From contig NZ_QOIM01000042.1 of the NCBI RefSeq assembly GCF_003323735.1, positions 124,001 through 188,000 of the forward strand: 64,000 nt of DNA, read 5' to 3'. Origin of the DNA: Streptomyces reniochalinae (GTDB lineage: Bacteria > Actinomycetota > Actinomycetes > Streptomycetales > Streptomycetaceae). The notes beneath the pieces are model-generated. The model was given only the letters and a program-made list of their open reading frames with translations, made no database searches and was not told the origin of the DNA. Both the position numbers and the translations under genes were made by a program. Positions 20,320-28,637 of the stretch are shown piece after piece; the first letter of the stretch is position 1; each line of letters starts with the position of its first letter.

Positions 20320-21333
20320 ATGTTCAGGATTGAAGAGCAAAGCGAACGCCCGAAATCGTCGATTTCAGAAGAAACCGAAGAAGGCGCCTCGCATGCGCTC
20401 GCCGTCAGCGGACTCACCGTTCGGTACGGGGATTTCACGGCGGTAAAGGACGTGGAGTTCACCGTCGGACGCGGTGAGGTCTTCGGTCTGCTCGGCCGCA
20501 ACGGGGCGGGCAAGACGAGCACCATCGCGGCGGTCACCGGGCTGCTGCGGCCCGCGCAGGGCCGGGTCCGCGTACTCGGCAGGGACGTCGAGGACGGGCC
20601 GCGCGGCGGAACCTGGCTGGGCGGTGCCCTCTCCCTCCAGCCGCAGAAGACCAGCCTTTTCCCGCGTCTCACCGTCGAGGAGACGCTGCTGATGTGGGCG
20701 TCCCTGTACCCGGAGCCCCGTCCGGTGCCCGCACTCATCGAGGAGTTGGGCCTCGGCCAGAAGGCGCGCACCCGCGCCGCGAAGCTCTCCGGCGGTCAGC
20801 AGCAGCGGCTGCTGCTGGCCACCGCGCTGGTCGGCAACACCCCGCTCGTCGTCCTCGACGAGCCGACCACAGGGCTGGACCCGCACGCCCGCCGCGACGC
20901 CTGGGCGGTCATCAACCGGGCCAGGTCCCGCGGCACGACCTTCCTGCTGAGCACGCACGCCATGGAGGAAGCCGAGGAGATGTGCGACCGGCTGGCCATC
21001 CTCCACGAGGGGCGGCTGCTCACCTCGGGTTCCCCGGCGCGGATCGTGCGCGACCTCACCCAGGGCAGCACGGTCACCGTCAGGTCGAACCAAGAGGGCC
21101 TCGCCGTGGCCGCGCGCGGACACTTCGGCGCCGACGCGGTCCACGAGCGGGCAGGTGGCGGCGGCACCCCCCGGTTCAGCGTGGCGACCGAGCGCCCCGA
21201 GCGGGCCGTCGCCTGGTTCGAGGAGCGGGCGCCCCAGGCCGACGTACGCGTGCACCGGCCGACGCTGGAAGACGCCTTCCTCGCCGCGACCGGCACCGAA
21301 GGACCCCGCGCGAGCGAGGGGAGCGAGCAGTGA
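20320..21333 (+). CDS. ABC transporter ATP-binding protein of the RiPP cluster
   Basis: A 337-residue ATPase for a peptide/drug-type exporter. It shows Walker A GRNGAGKTS (59-67), signature LSGGQQQRL, Walker B LVVLDEPTTGLDP and the H-loop LLSTHAMEEAEEMCDRL, in the CcmA/DrrA-like order. A C-terminal extension (about 245-337) with FEERAPQADVRVHRPTLEDAF is typical of DrrA-type exporters. It probably exports the mature peptides or gives self-immunity with the permease that overlaps its stop by four bases. The start at 20320 has GGGGA about ten bases upstream. It opens the biosynthetic operon. Confidence 0.9.
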   Translation: MFRIEEQSERPKSSISEETEEGASHALAVSGLTVRYGDFTAVKDVEFTVGRGEVFGLLGRNGAGKTSTIAAVTGLLRPAQGRVRVLGRDVEDGPRGGTWLGGALSLQPQKTSLFPRLTVEETLLMWASLYPEPRPVPALIEELGLGQKARTRAAKLSGGQQQRLLLATALVGNTPLVVLDEPTTGLDPHARRDAWAVINRARSRGTTFLLSTHAMEEAEEMCDRLAILHEGRLLTSGSPARIVRDLTQGSTVTVRSNQEGLAVAARGHFGADAVHERAGGGGTPRFSVATERPERAVAWFEERAPQADVRVHRPTLEDAFLAATGTEGPRASEGSEQ

Positions 21334-22487
21334 GCACGGTCGAGACCGGCAGGACCAGGGCGAACGGTCCGCACGGCGCGCCCGGCGACGAGGCCGGCAC
21401 CAGCGAGGCGGCCCGCGCGGCGCACCCGGGCGCAGGGCCGCGCACGAGCGGCGGCGCGGGCACGCGGGGGCAGTTCGCACCGCTGGCCAAGGGCATGACC
21501 AAGGAGCTGGTCCGCGATCCGATGGCGCTGTTCTTCAGCGTCGTCTTCCCGGTGCTGCTCGCCGGACTGTTCGTCGCGATCATGCAGCTGACGTGGGCGG
21601 GCGGCCCGTACAAGATCGCCGTGGTGGGCAGCGGGAGCCAGGCCACCCAGCTGGCGGACGCACTCGGTGACGGGTCGAAGGTCACCGCGCTCGACTCGCC
21701 GCGCGGCGCGCCCGAGGGCATGGACGCGGTCGTCGCGCCCACCGCCGACGGCGACACGCTGCGAGTCCTCACCGACCCGGAGAGCCCCTCGGTGGTGACC
21801 GCGCTGCGCGACGCGCTTCCGCAGACCGGCTGGGAGGGGCGCGGCATCGACGCGCTGGGCACCGACGGCACACCGCCGTTCGAGCCCATGCCGTTCGTGG
21901 TGCCGGGAGTTCTCGTCTTCGCCCTGATGTCGCTGGCCCTCACCGCCACCGCGGGCACCCTCGTCTCGCTCCGCGCCAACGGCACACTGCGGCTGCTGCG
22001 CACCACCCCGGCCAGGCCGCAGGCCATCCTCACCTCGCTGCTGCCTGCGCGGGGCGCGCTCGGCCTGGCGCTGCTGGCCGTGGCGGGTGTCGCCGCCACG
22101 GCGCTGGGACTGCTCACGCCGCTGTCCGGGCTGACGATGCTGCTGACGACGGCGCTGGGCATGTGGCTGCTGATGTCGGTGGGCTTCCTTTTGGGCGGCA
22201 CCCTGCGCTCGCCCGAGCTGACCAACGCCATCTCAGGGCTGCTCACCCCCCTGCTGCTGATGGGCTCGGGCGTCCTCTTCCCGCTGGAGCTGATGCCCGA
22301 CGGGCTCGCGGACGTCCTGTCCTGGAACCCGGTCGCGCTCCTGGGCGACGCGTTGCGGCACGACGTGACCGGCGGCGTCACCCGGCACGCGCAGTGGCTC
22401 GACTGGCTGCTGATCGCCGCCACCGCCGCCGTGCTGACCTTCGCGGCCGTCCGCGCCTTCCGCTGGGACACGGAGAAGAAGAACTGA
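21330..22487 (+). CDS. ABC-2 type permease of the RiPP cluster
   Basis: A 385-residue permease beginning at the GTG that overlaps the ATPase stop. A hydrophilic, Gly/Thr/Ala-rich N-terminal tail of about 45 residues comes first. Then follow one membrane helix (VVFPVLLAGLFVAIMQLTW), a large extracytoplasmic loop (about 75-180), and five further helices between 180 and 370, including FVVPGVLVFALMSLALTATA. The ABC-2 hallmark with six helices and one big external loop matches exporters of the DrrB/YhgE-related group. It forms the channel for the ATPase encoded upstream. Its TGA overlaps the YcaO start codon by one base. Confidence 0.88.
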   Translation: MSTVETGRTRANGPHGAPGDEAGTSEAARAAHPGAGPRTSGGAGTRGQFAPLAKGMTKELVRDPMALFFSVVFPVLLAGLFVAIMQLTWAGGPYKIAVVGSGSQATQLADALGDGSKVTALDSPRGAPEGMDAVVAPTADGDTLRVLTDPESPSVVTALRDALPQTGWEGRGIDALGTDGTPPFEPMPFVVPGVLVFALMSLALTATAGTLVSLRANGTLRLLRTTPARPQAILTSLLPARGALGLALLAVAGVAATALGLLTPLSGLTMLLTTALGMWLLMSVGFLLGGTLRSPELTNAISGLLTPLLLMGSGVLFPLELMPDGLADVLSWNPVALLGDALRHDVTGGVTRHAQWLDWLLIAATAAVLTFAAVRAFRWDTEKKN

Positions 22488-23974
22488 TGCATCCGACGAC
22501 GACACCCGAACGCTCCGGGACCGCACCCGCGACCGGCACCGGGACCGCGACCGCACCGCCCACCGGGACCGCGACCGACGCAGCCGCGCACACCGGCGAG
22601 GGCGCGCCGCGGTTCGACGCCGCGACCGCCGAGCCGCCCGGTTCGCTGCGCAGGATGGGCGACCTCGTCTCGCCGTACGGGCTGGTCAGCGGCGCCATCC
22701 GGCTCCCCGGCAGCCCCGGCGACCCCGACTTCCCCATCTTCACGGCCTCCCTCGGCGACCCCGGGCACGTGCTGACCGGGCACGAGGACTGGGACCTGGG
22801 AGCCGAGCACGGCAACTTCGACGGCGCGGGCGGTGACCTCTCACCCGAGCGTGCCGCGCTGCTGGCGGTCGCCGAGTCCCTGGAGCGGTACTCCTCGTGC
22901 GCCCGCGACGCCGACCGCTACCGCTGGGCCACCGCCGAGGAACTCGGCGACGAGGCGGTGCCGCTGGACGCCTGGCCCAGGCTGTCGGCCGCCGAACTCG
23001 CGGCCGGTGGACACGGCCTGGTCGGGCCCGACCCCACGGCGCCGATGCGCTGGGTACGCGGCTGGTCCTTCACCCGGCGGCGGCCCGTGTGGGTGCCGGC
23101 GGTGCACGTGTGGCTGAAGAACCCGCCCGAGGCGCTGGGCGAGCGCGTCAGCCATCCGGTCTCCACCGGCTGCGCCGTGCACACGGACGTGACCTCCGCC
23201 GTCGTCAACGGGCTGCTGGAGGTCGTCGAACGCGACTCGATCGCCCTGACCTGGCTGCAACGGCTGCGGCTGCCCCGGCTGACCCTCGACGTCGAGCGAC
23301 TGACGCCCAAGCAGCGCCAGTTCGTCGAGCGGGCCGACAACCCGCACGTGCGCACCCAGCTGTTCGACGCCACCACCGACCTCGGCATCCCCGTGATCTA
23401 CGGGGTGCAGTTGGCCGACTCCGACCCCGCGCTGGCCCAGGTCGTCGCCGCCACCTGCGACCCCGACCCCGGTGAGGCCGTCGCCAAGCTCTACCGCGAG
23501 GCCGCCTCGCTGCGCATCGCGCTGCGCCACCACATCACCACCAGCGCCACCACGGAGACGGGCGCGGACGGCGGGGCCGAACAACTCGTCAACGTCGTCG
23601 GGGGAGCGGCCGAGGCCGGCCCTGTGGCCGCACGCGACCGCTTCTCGTTCCTGCTGGAGGGCGAGCGCGGGGAACGGCCGCTGTCCGCACTTCCGCGCCC
23701 CGCGGCCACCGACCCGCACACCGTGCTGTCCTGGCTGCTCAGGCGCCTGCACGCCCGGGGCTGCGAGGTCGTCGCCGTCGACCTGACGACCGACGAGGCG
23801 CGCCAGGTCGGTGCCACCGCGGTGCGGGTGGCCGTGCCGCAGCTGATGCCGCTCTCCTTCGTGCACCGGGCCCGCTACCTGGGCCACCCGAGGCTGTACG
23901 AGGCACCGCGGGCCATGGGGCATCCGGTGCTGTCCGAGGACGAGATCACCCCGCTCCCGCAGCCGTTCGCCTGA
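22487..23974 (+). CDS. YcaO-family azoline-forming cyclodehydratase
   Basis: A 495-residue ATP-dependent cyclodehydratase. YcaO enzymes phosphorylate peptide amide oxygens so that Cys, Ser or Thr side chains close to thiazoline/oxazoline rings. The family blocks are present: SPERAALLAVAESLERYS, PVSTGCAVHTDVTSAVVNG followed by LLEVVERDS, and DPGEAVAKLYREAASLRI. The C-terminus reads PLPQPFA, giving the PxPxP motif typical of azoline-forming YcaO proteins. The first 45 residues are a Thr/Ala/Gly-rich extension. It needs a leader-binding partner, supplied by the ThiF-like proteins encoded downstream. The ATG at 22487 overlaps the permease stop by one base. Confidence 0.92.
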   Translation: MHPTTTPERSGTAPATGTGTATAPPTGTATDAAAHTGEGAPRFDAATAEPPGSLRRMGDLVSPYGLVSGAIRLPGSPGDPDFPIFTASLGDPGHVLTGHEDWDLGAEHGNFDGAGGDLSPERAALLAVAESLERYSSCARDADRYRWATAEELGDEAVPLDAWPRLSAAELAAGGHGLVGPDPTAPMRWVRGWSFTRRRPVWVPAVHVWLKNPPEALGERVSHPVSTGCAVHTDVTSAVVNGLLEVVERDSIALTWLQRLRLPRLTLDVERLTPKQRQFVERADNPHVRTQLFDATTDLGIPVIYGVQLADSDPALAQVVAATCDPDPGEAVAKLYREAASLRIALRHHITTSATTETGADGGAEQLVNVVGGAAEAGPVAARDRFSFLLEGERGERPLSALPRPAATDPHTVLSWLLRRLHARGCEVVAVDLTTDEARQVGATAVRVAVPQLMPLSFVHRARYLGHPRLYEAPRAMGHPVLSEDEITPLPQPFA

Positions 23975-24029
23975 CGCGCCACGCGCCGCCACCCGCGCGT
24001 CCCCATCCACCACCCGGGCAGGAGAAGCG

Positions 24030-24731
24030 ATGCACACCGGAACGACCGGTCCCCGCAGACCGCTGTTTCTCGCGGCGGGAGCCTTCGGGCACGCCGTCAC
24101 CGAGCGCCTGGCCAAGGCGTACACGGGCGCCGTCGTCATGGGCGTCGACGAGGGCAGCCACCCGAGTTTCTGGCCGGTCAGCGACCTGCTGGTGCTGGTC
24201 ACCGACCATCCGCGCCCCGCGCTGGCCGAGGCGCTGGACAGCTCAGCGTACGCCTGGGGTGTGCCCTGGTTCCCGATCGAGCTGGAGCCGGTCGAGCTGC
24301 GCTGCGGCCCCGCCGTCGCGCCCGGCGCCGGCGCCTGCCACCGCTGCTTCACCCGGCGCCGCGCCCAGCACGACCGCTCGCCCCTGCCCGCCGAGGCACG
24401 CCGCCGCGAGAGCAACGAGCCCGGCGCGGAGCGCGTGACCGGTTACGCGCCCCACCACGTCGGCATGGCCGTCGCGTTGGCCCGCGCCGCCGTCCGCGAC
24501 CTGTTCGGCCCGGACGCCGCCGCCGGGGCCGGGGAGAGCGGCGAAGCCGGCGCTGAGGGGCCGCGTGCCGCTGCCCACGTCCGCTCCGTGAACCTCGCCG
24601 ACGGCAGAACCGCGCGCCACCGCGTCGTCGCCGTCGACCAGTGCCCGCGCTGCCGTCCGGCGCGCGGAGGCGAGGACCTCTCCTGGCGGATCTTCGAACC
24701 GCTGACCGACGCCGCACCGGTGGGGAGCTGA
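24030..24731 (+). CDS. ThiF-like TOMM partner protein with zinc tetrathiolate
   Basis: A 233-residue protein resembling the C-terminal part of the ThiF/E1-like partner of YcaO enzymes. It lacks an N-terminal leader-recognition region. A Rossmann-like start (LFLAAGAFGHAVTERLAKAY) is followed by CHRC (103-106) and CPRC (205-208), a spacing fit for a structural zinc. These proteins stabilise or activate the cyclodehydratase. A second, longer ThiF-like protein with its own cysteine pairs is encoded next, so this one may have a specialised scaffolding role. AGGAGA precedes the ATG. It is six bases from the next gene. Confidence 0.75.
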   Translation: MHTGTTGPRRPLFLAAGAFGHAVTERLAKAYTGAVVMGVDEGSHPSFWPVSDLLVLVTDHPRPALAEALDSSAYAWGVPWFPIELEPVELRCGPAVAPGAGACHRCFTRRRAQHDRSPLPAEARRRESNEPGAERVTGYAPHHVGMAVALARAAVRDLFGPDAAAGAGESGEAGAEGPRAAAHVRSVNLADGRTARHRVVAVDQCPRCRPARGGEDLSWRIFEPLTDAAPVGS

Positions 24732-24737
24732 ACGACG

Positions 24738-26471
24738 ATGGCCAACGGGGACGTACTCACCGCCGAACAGACCGGCGCCGCGGCGCTGCGCGACCCGCAG
24801 CTGTCGGTGCCCGCACTGCCCAGGATGCGCAGGGGCGTGGCCTGCTACCAGGCCGGCGGCGGCCTGGTCGTCGAAGGGCTGCCGGCGCCGCAGGTCTTCC
24901 GCGGAAAGGCCGCCACCGCACTGCTGCCCCGGCTGCTGCCGCTGCTGGACGGCGCCCGTGACCGCACCGCGCTCGCCGAGGAGCTGGGCATCGGCCCCAA
25001 CGCCGTCTTCAAGGCGCTGTCGCTGCTGTGGATGTGCGGCGTCATCGAGGACACGCCGCCGCAGGACGGGCCCGCGGCGAAGGCGGGCGAGGACCTGGCG
25101 GACGAACTCGCCGACTACCTCTCCCGGATGGGCGACTCCACCGGCGCCAACCCCTCGTGGGAGGCGGGGGCGCTGCGGTTGGCTTCCGCGCGGGTCGTGC
25201 TGTACGGCACGGGCCCGACGGCGACCGCGCTGGCCGACGAACTCGCACCCTCCCTCGCCCTCACCCGCGTCTCGGGTCCTGACGCGGCGCCGCCCGAGGG
25301 GACCACGCTCGCTGTCGCCGCGGACGCGCCGCCGGCCGAGCTGGCCGCTGCCGCCGCCGTCTGCCGGGAGCGGGAGATCCCCCTCGTGCGGATCGCCGCC
25401 GCGCACGGCACCGCCCACCTCGGCCCCTTCGTCCACCCCCGCTACACGCCGTGCCTGGATTGCCTCCTGGCGGAGGAGACGAGGCCGGACGGGAACGCGG
25501 CGGGCACGGCCACGGCCGGTGCGGCCACCGCGGGGGAGGCCGGCCACGAGACCGAGCACGAGACCGACGACGAGGCTGCGGCGCTGACCGCCGCGCTCGC
25601 CGCCCACGACCTGTTCGGCTTCCTGGGCCGCGCGGTTCCCTCCCCCTACCCCAACCAGTGGCGGACCGTCGACCTCGACGATCTGGGGCAGCGCCGCCAC
25701 AGCGGCGCCACCCGCCCCGGCTGCCCCACCTGTTCGGCGCTCGCGCCCGCACACGACGGCCCGGGCACCGCGCCGCTGGCCGCCCGCTACGAGGCCTTCA
25801 TCGGCTTCCCCCCGCACGAGTACATGGACCTCAAGGGCCACCAGCAGCACTACAAGCCGTCCAACCTGGCGCTCCAACGCCAGGAGAAGACCTGGCCCGT
25901 CTGCCCCGAGGTCGCACTGCCGGCGCCCGACACCGCCCGCCTCGCGGGCCTCGGCCCCGAGCGGCGCGGCGCGGGCGAGGCCACCACCGGCCTGGAGACG
26001 CTCTCGCTCGTGCTGGCCACCGTCGCCGGAGTCCAGGAGCCCGAGGGCGACTTCCTGCGCCGCTGGACCCCCAGCGGCGGCAACATCGGCTCCGTCCTCG
26101 CCCACCTCGCCGTCCGCGACGTGCCCGGGCTGGCACCGGGGATCTACGGGTACGTGCCCGGCGGCCACCGGCTGGCCCTCCTTTCGCCCGGCGCCGAGGC
26201 GACGGCGGACCTCCCCGGAGAAGCCCCGGCGACCCTGCTGCTGACCGGCAACCTGGGCAAGGTCGCCAAGAAGTACCACTCGTTCGCGCTGCGGGTCACC
26301 CTCCTGGACGCGGGCTGCGCCCAGGCGACGCTGCGCCGCGTCTGCCACACCCTCGGCCTGCCGCGCACACCGGTGCGGCGCTGGGACGAGCGGACCGTCA
26401 CCGCGGCGCTCGGCGTGGACCCGCGCGTCGAGCCCGTCACCGCCGTCACCGACCTCGGGAGGCCGCTGTGA
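24738..26471 (+). CDS. Leader-binding ThiF-like protein fused to a SagB-like dehydrogenase region
   Basis: A 577-residue fusion. Residues about 25-105 resemble the leader-binding winged-helix (RRE) of TOMM partner proteins (RRGVACYQAGGGLVVEG, LLPRLLPLLDGARD). Residues about 145-335 are ThiF-like, with CLDC (239-242) and CPTC (329-332) as a zinc site. From about 350 the chain resembles the N-terminal half of McbC/SagB azoline dehydrogenases: RRWTPSGGNIGSVLAHLAV and PGIYGYVPGGHRLALL. It would bring the leader peptide, the cyclodehydratase and the FMN dehydrogenase together. The gene that follows encodes another nitroreductase-type part, so oxidation may need both halves. The domain limits are estimates. 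Confidence 0.75.
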   Translation: MANGDVLTAEQTGAAALRDPQLSVPALPRMRRGVACYQAGGGLVVEGLPAPQVFRGKAATALLPRLLPLLDGARDRTALAEELGIGPNAVFKALSLLWMCGVIEDTPPQDGPAAKAGEDLADELADYLSRMGDSTGANPSWEAGALRLASARVVLYGTGPTATALADELAPSLALTRVSGPDAAPPEGTTLAVAADAPPAELAAAAAVCREREIPLVRIAAAHGTAHLGPFVHPRYTPCLDCLLAEETRPDGNAAGTATAGAATAGEAGHETEHETDDEAAALTAALAAHDLFGFLGRAVPSPYPNQWRTVDLDDLGQRRHSGATRPGCPTCSALAPAHDGPGTAPLAARYEAFIGFPPHEYMDLKGHQQHYKPSNLALQRQEKTWPVCPEVALPAPDTARLAGLGPERRGAGEATTGLETLSLVLATVAGVQEPEGDFLRRWTPSGGNIGSVLAHLAVRDVPGLAPGIYGYVPGGHRLALLSPGAEATADLPGEAPATLLLTGNLGKVAKKYHSFALRVTLLDAGCAQATLRRVCHTLGLPRTPVRRWDERTVTAALGVDPRVEPVTAVTDLGRPL

Positions 26472-27223
26472 TCGCCCCTGACGACCTCGCTCTCCAGCTC
26501 GTCGAGTCCTTCCAGCACGCGCCCGCGCACCCGAGCCCCGACGTGCCGCCCCAGCGCGCGGCCCACCCGCGGCCGCTGGGCCCGGACACCCGCATCGGCC
26601 CCGGCACGGCCGGCGCCGAACGGCTCGATCTGCTGGACACCCTCCGCACCCGGCGCGCGAGCCGGCTCTGGTCGCCCGAGCCGCTGCCCGCGCCCCTGCT
26701 CGCGGACATCGTCGGCGAGGGGGTCACGGCCGACGCCGAGGAGTGGCCGGACGAACAGCCCTACACGCCGCTGGAGATCACCGTGGTGGCCTTCCGGGTG
26801 ACCGGTATGGAACCCGCCGTGCACCGCTTCGACGGGCTGACCCGCACCACCCGCCCCGTCATGGAGCTGCCGCCGCCCGAGCGGCGCCGCACCCTGACCC
26901 TCCAGGCCGAGTTCGGCGACGCGCCCGCCATCGTCTCCGTCGCCGTGGACCCGCACACAGCCGAACTGCGCGACGGCGGCCACGGCTACCGGACGCTGCT
27001 GACCCGCGCGGGCGCGGCGGTTCACACCATGTGGCTCGCCGGCGTCTCGCACGGGCTCACCGGCTCGGCGTTCGCCGGATTCATCCCCGCCTCCGTCCGC
27101 ACCCCGCTGCGCTCCGACGGCACCAGCAGGCAGCAGGTGTTCGCGCTCGCGCTCGGCCACCCGCCCGCGGCCCCGCCCGGCGGCGCCGCGCCACCCGCCG
27201 GTCCCCCGGCGGCCGGCCCCTGA
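26468..27223 (+). CDS. SagB/McbC-type nitroreductase-fold azoline dehydrogenase
   Basis: A 251-residue protein from a GTG overlapping the previous stop. TLRTRRASRLWSPEPLPAPL opens a nitroreductase-type domain, and the C-terminal block RAGAAVHTMWLAGVSHGLT followed by GSAFAGFIPASVR is characteristic of FMN-dependent azoline dehydrogenases, which oxidise azolines to aromatic azoles. The chain ends in a Pro/Ala/Gly tail. With the dehydrogenase-like region at the end of the upstream fusion it probably makes a heteromeric enzyme. About 150 bases without a gene follow before the first precursor, where translation coupling ends. Confidence 0.78.
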   Translation: MIAPDDLALQLVESFQHAPAHPSPDVPPQRAAHPRPLGPDTRIGPGTAGAERLDLLDTLRTRRASRLWSPEPLPAPLLADIVGEGVTADAEEWPDEQPYTPLEITVVAFRVTGMEPAVHRFDGLTRTTRPVMELPPPERRRTLTLQAEFGDAPAIVSVAVDPHTAELRDGGHGYRTLLTRAGAAVHTMWLAGVSHGLTGSAFAGFIPASVRTPLRSDGTSRQQVFALALGHPPAAPPGGAAPPAGPPAAGP

Positions 27224-27370
27224 CCGTCCGCGGGCCCGCCCCGGGGTGACGGGTGTCCCCCGGCACGGGCCACGGACGCACGACCGGCCGCCGTCCGCGG
27301 CGGCCGGGCACCGACCCGGCACCGTCCGGTGTCCGTGGAAGAACACCGACAAGGAAAGGAGGGATGCGCG

Positions 27371-27538
27371 ATGGAAGACGCCATCGACCTGTACGCGGTG
27401 GCCGAGGACGAGCTGGCCCTGGAGGAACTGCCCGAGGGCAACGCCCTGGCCAGCTTCTCCACCTCGACCAGCGCCAGCACCGCCTCGTGCCCGGCGACCA
27501 GCGCGTCCACCGCGTCCAGCGTCTCCAGCTACGGCTGA
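27371..27538 (+). CDS. RiPP precursor peptide A
   Basis: A 55-residue peptide with a strong GGAGG site eight bases before its ATG. The acidic leader carries DLYAVAEDELALEELPEGN, nearly the same as in the next three peptides. The core after about residue 26 is almost only Ser, Thr and Ala with a single Cys in STASCP, and ends SSYG. There are no Lys or Arg. Modification of Ser/Thr/Cys by the YcaO and LanB-type enzymes fits this composition. The leader-core boundary, probably just after the ELPEGNA block, is inferred from leader conservation among the four peptides. Confidence 0.85.
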   Translation: MEDAIDLYAVAEDELALEELPEGNALASFSTSTSASTASCPATSASTASSVSSYG

Positions 27539-27579
27539 CCAACCCGCCGGACCCGGCCTACTCAGGAAGAGGAGCACCC

Positions 27580-27759
27580 ATGGAAGCCATGGACAACCTC
27601 GAGCTCGACCTCTACATCGAGGACCAGGAACTCGCCGTCGAGGAGCTGCCGGACGGCAACGCGCCCGGTGGCTGCTTCGCCTGCGCGGGCTCCGCGTCGA
27701 CCGCGTCCTGCCCGGGCTCGTCCGCTGCCACCGTCGGCAGCGCGTCCTGCATCGGCTGA
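27580..27759 (+). CDS. RiPP precursor peptide B
   Basis: A 59-residue peptide with AGGAAGAGGAG before the ATG. The leader has LDLYIEDQELAVEELPDGN, matching peptide A. The core is Gly/Ala/Ser/Cys-rich with four cysteines (in GGCFACAG, STASCP and ASCIG), so it can form more thiazoles than peptide A. The core also has the shared STASCP motif. It starts 41 bases after peptide A. Some downstream residues differ in length, so the four products are expected to differ. Confidence 0.85.
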   Translation: MEAMDNLELDLYIEDQELAVEELPDGNAPGGCFACAGSASTASCPGSSAATVGSASCIG

Positions 27760-27821
27760 CGCGAGCGGACCGGACAGCGCACCACCCGCTTGCACACCCC
27801 TACGCAGAAAGGAGATGAGAG

Positions 27822-27998
27822 ATGCAGAACAGCGACGACCTCGACCTGTTCGTCGAGGCGTTCGACGACGACCTCGCCGTCGAGGAACTGAGTGAGGGCA
27901 CCGCGCTGAGCACGTGGTCCAGCGCCACCACCGCGGGCTCCGCGTCCTGCCCCTGGAGCACCGCCTCCTCCTCGTCGTGCGCGTCCAGCTACGGCTGA
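27822..27998 (+). CDS. RiPP precursor peptide C
   Basis: A 58-residue peptide, ATG preceded by AAAGGAGATGAG. The leader DLDLFVEAFDDDLAVEELSE aligns with peptides A and B. The core carries two Trp (STWSS, CPWST), the shared GSASCP motif, an SSSSC run, and ends ASSYG like peptide A. It is 62 bases after peptide B. Being short and on the strand opposite a longer open frame, it is easily missed by automatic annotation; leader similarity and the ribosome-binding site support it. Confidence 0.85.
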   Translation: MQNSDDLDLFVEAFDDDLAVEELSEGTALSTWSSATTAGSASCPWSTASSSSCASSYG

Positions 27999-28068
27999 TC
28001 GCACGGCGCCGTCAAGAGCCGGGGGAGCACCCCCGTGAACCACGAGTCGCGCACAGGAGGTGACACAC

Positions 28069-28239
28069 ATGGACAACAGCGTCGAGCTCGAACTGTGGGC
28101 CGAGGACCTGGAACTGGAGGCACTGCCCGAATCGGACAGCCCCTTCACCACCTTCGGCTGCGCCGCCACCGCAGGCTGCGGCAGCTGCCCGGCCGCCTGT
28201 CTGGGCACGGCCGGCTGCTTCTCCTCCAACGGCAACTGA
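28069..28239 (+). CDS. RiPP precursor peptide D
   Basis: A 56-residue peptide with AGGAGGTGA ahead of the ATG. The leader VELELWAEDLELEALPESD is the most divergent of the four but keeps the acidic Glu-Leu pattern. The core is the most Cys-rich, with five cysteines (FGCAA, GCGSCP, ACLG, GCFSSN), and it ends NGN instead of YG. The CGSCP block corresponds to the SASCP of the others. It is the last precursor; two hairpins follow 70 bases after its stop. Confidence 0.85.
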   Translation: MDNSVELELWAEDLELEALPESDSPFTTFGCAATAGCGSCPAACLGTAGCFSSNGN

Positions 28240-28308
28240 CGCACGGGACACCCCGTTCGTCCAGCGGACCGGTGATACGCGAACACCGGACCGCGCGCTG
28301 AGGTGAAC

Positions 28309-28345
28309 CCCGGTTCCGGAGCGGGCGAAGCGCCCCGGAACCGGG
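28309..28345 (+). terminator. Hairpin 1 after the precursor genes (attenuator or terminator)
   Basis: An 11-bp perfect stem (CCCGGTTCCGG with its complement) and a 15-base loop lie 70 bases after precursor D. It could partly terminate transcription or protect the upstream mRNA, so that precursors outnumber the enzymes encoded downstream. Confidence 0.65.
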
Positions 28346-28371
28346 TGCTCGCGGACGCGACCCGCGAGCAC
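28346..28371 (+). terminator. Hairpin 2, directly abutting hairpin 1
   Basis: A stem of GTGCTCGCGG and CCGCGAGCAC (28345-28354 with 28362-28371) closes a 7-base loop. Its first base is shared with the end of hairpin 1, so the two may stack or compete. No U-tract follows. Confidence 0.6.
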
Positions 28372-28378
28372 GCTCAGG

Positions 28379-28582
28379 CTAGGGCCTGTCGTTCAGATCT
28401 TGCTGGGCTCGCGGCGCCCGGTACCGCGCCTCGCGGCGCTGTCGTCGGTCGCCGCTTCCCCCAGGGCTCGGCTTCGCTCGCCCCGGGAGGTGCCCCCACG
28501 CAGGGACTCCTTCCTCCGCCTTGCGAGAGCACGCACCGGACCCCGCTCCCTGATCCAGCCATATCCAAACGCAAGACCCTAG
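28379..28582. mobile_element. 204-bp MITE-like element with 28-bp imperfect inverted ends
   Basis: The left end CTAGGGCCTGTCGTTCAGAT and the reverse complement of the right end CTAGGGTCTTGCGTTTGGAT share about 21 of 28 positions. CTAG flanks both ends, which fits a 4-base YTAR target duplication as made by IS5-type transposases. There is no transposase gene inside. It lies between the precursor peptides and the RRE-M50 gene. Whether the CTAG belongs to the element or the target cannot be decided from one copy. Confidence 0.5.
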
Positions 28583-28637
28583 CCGCGGTCCGCCCGCCGA
28601 ACCGCTACCGGGAGACGTGCCACCACAGGAGCTGTGC

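Noticed and set aside
28400..28582. A small plus-strand gene in the spacer after the precursors
   Set aside because: The open frame is entirely inside the MITE-like element and has no ribosome-binding site or family.
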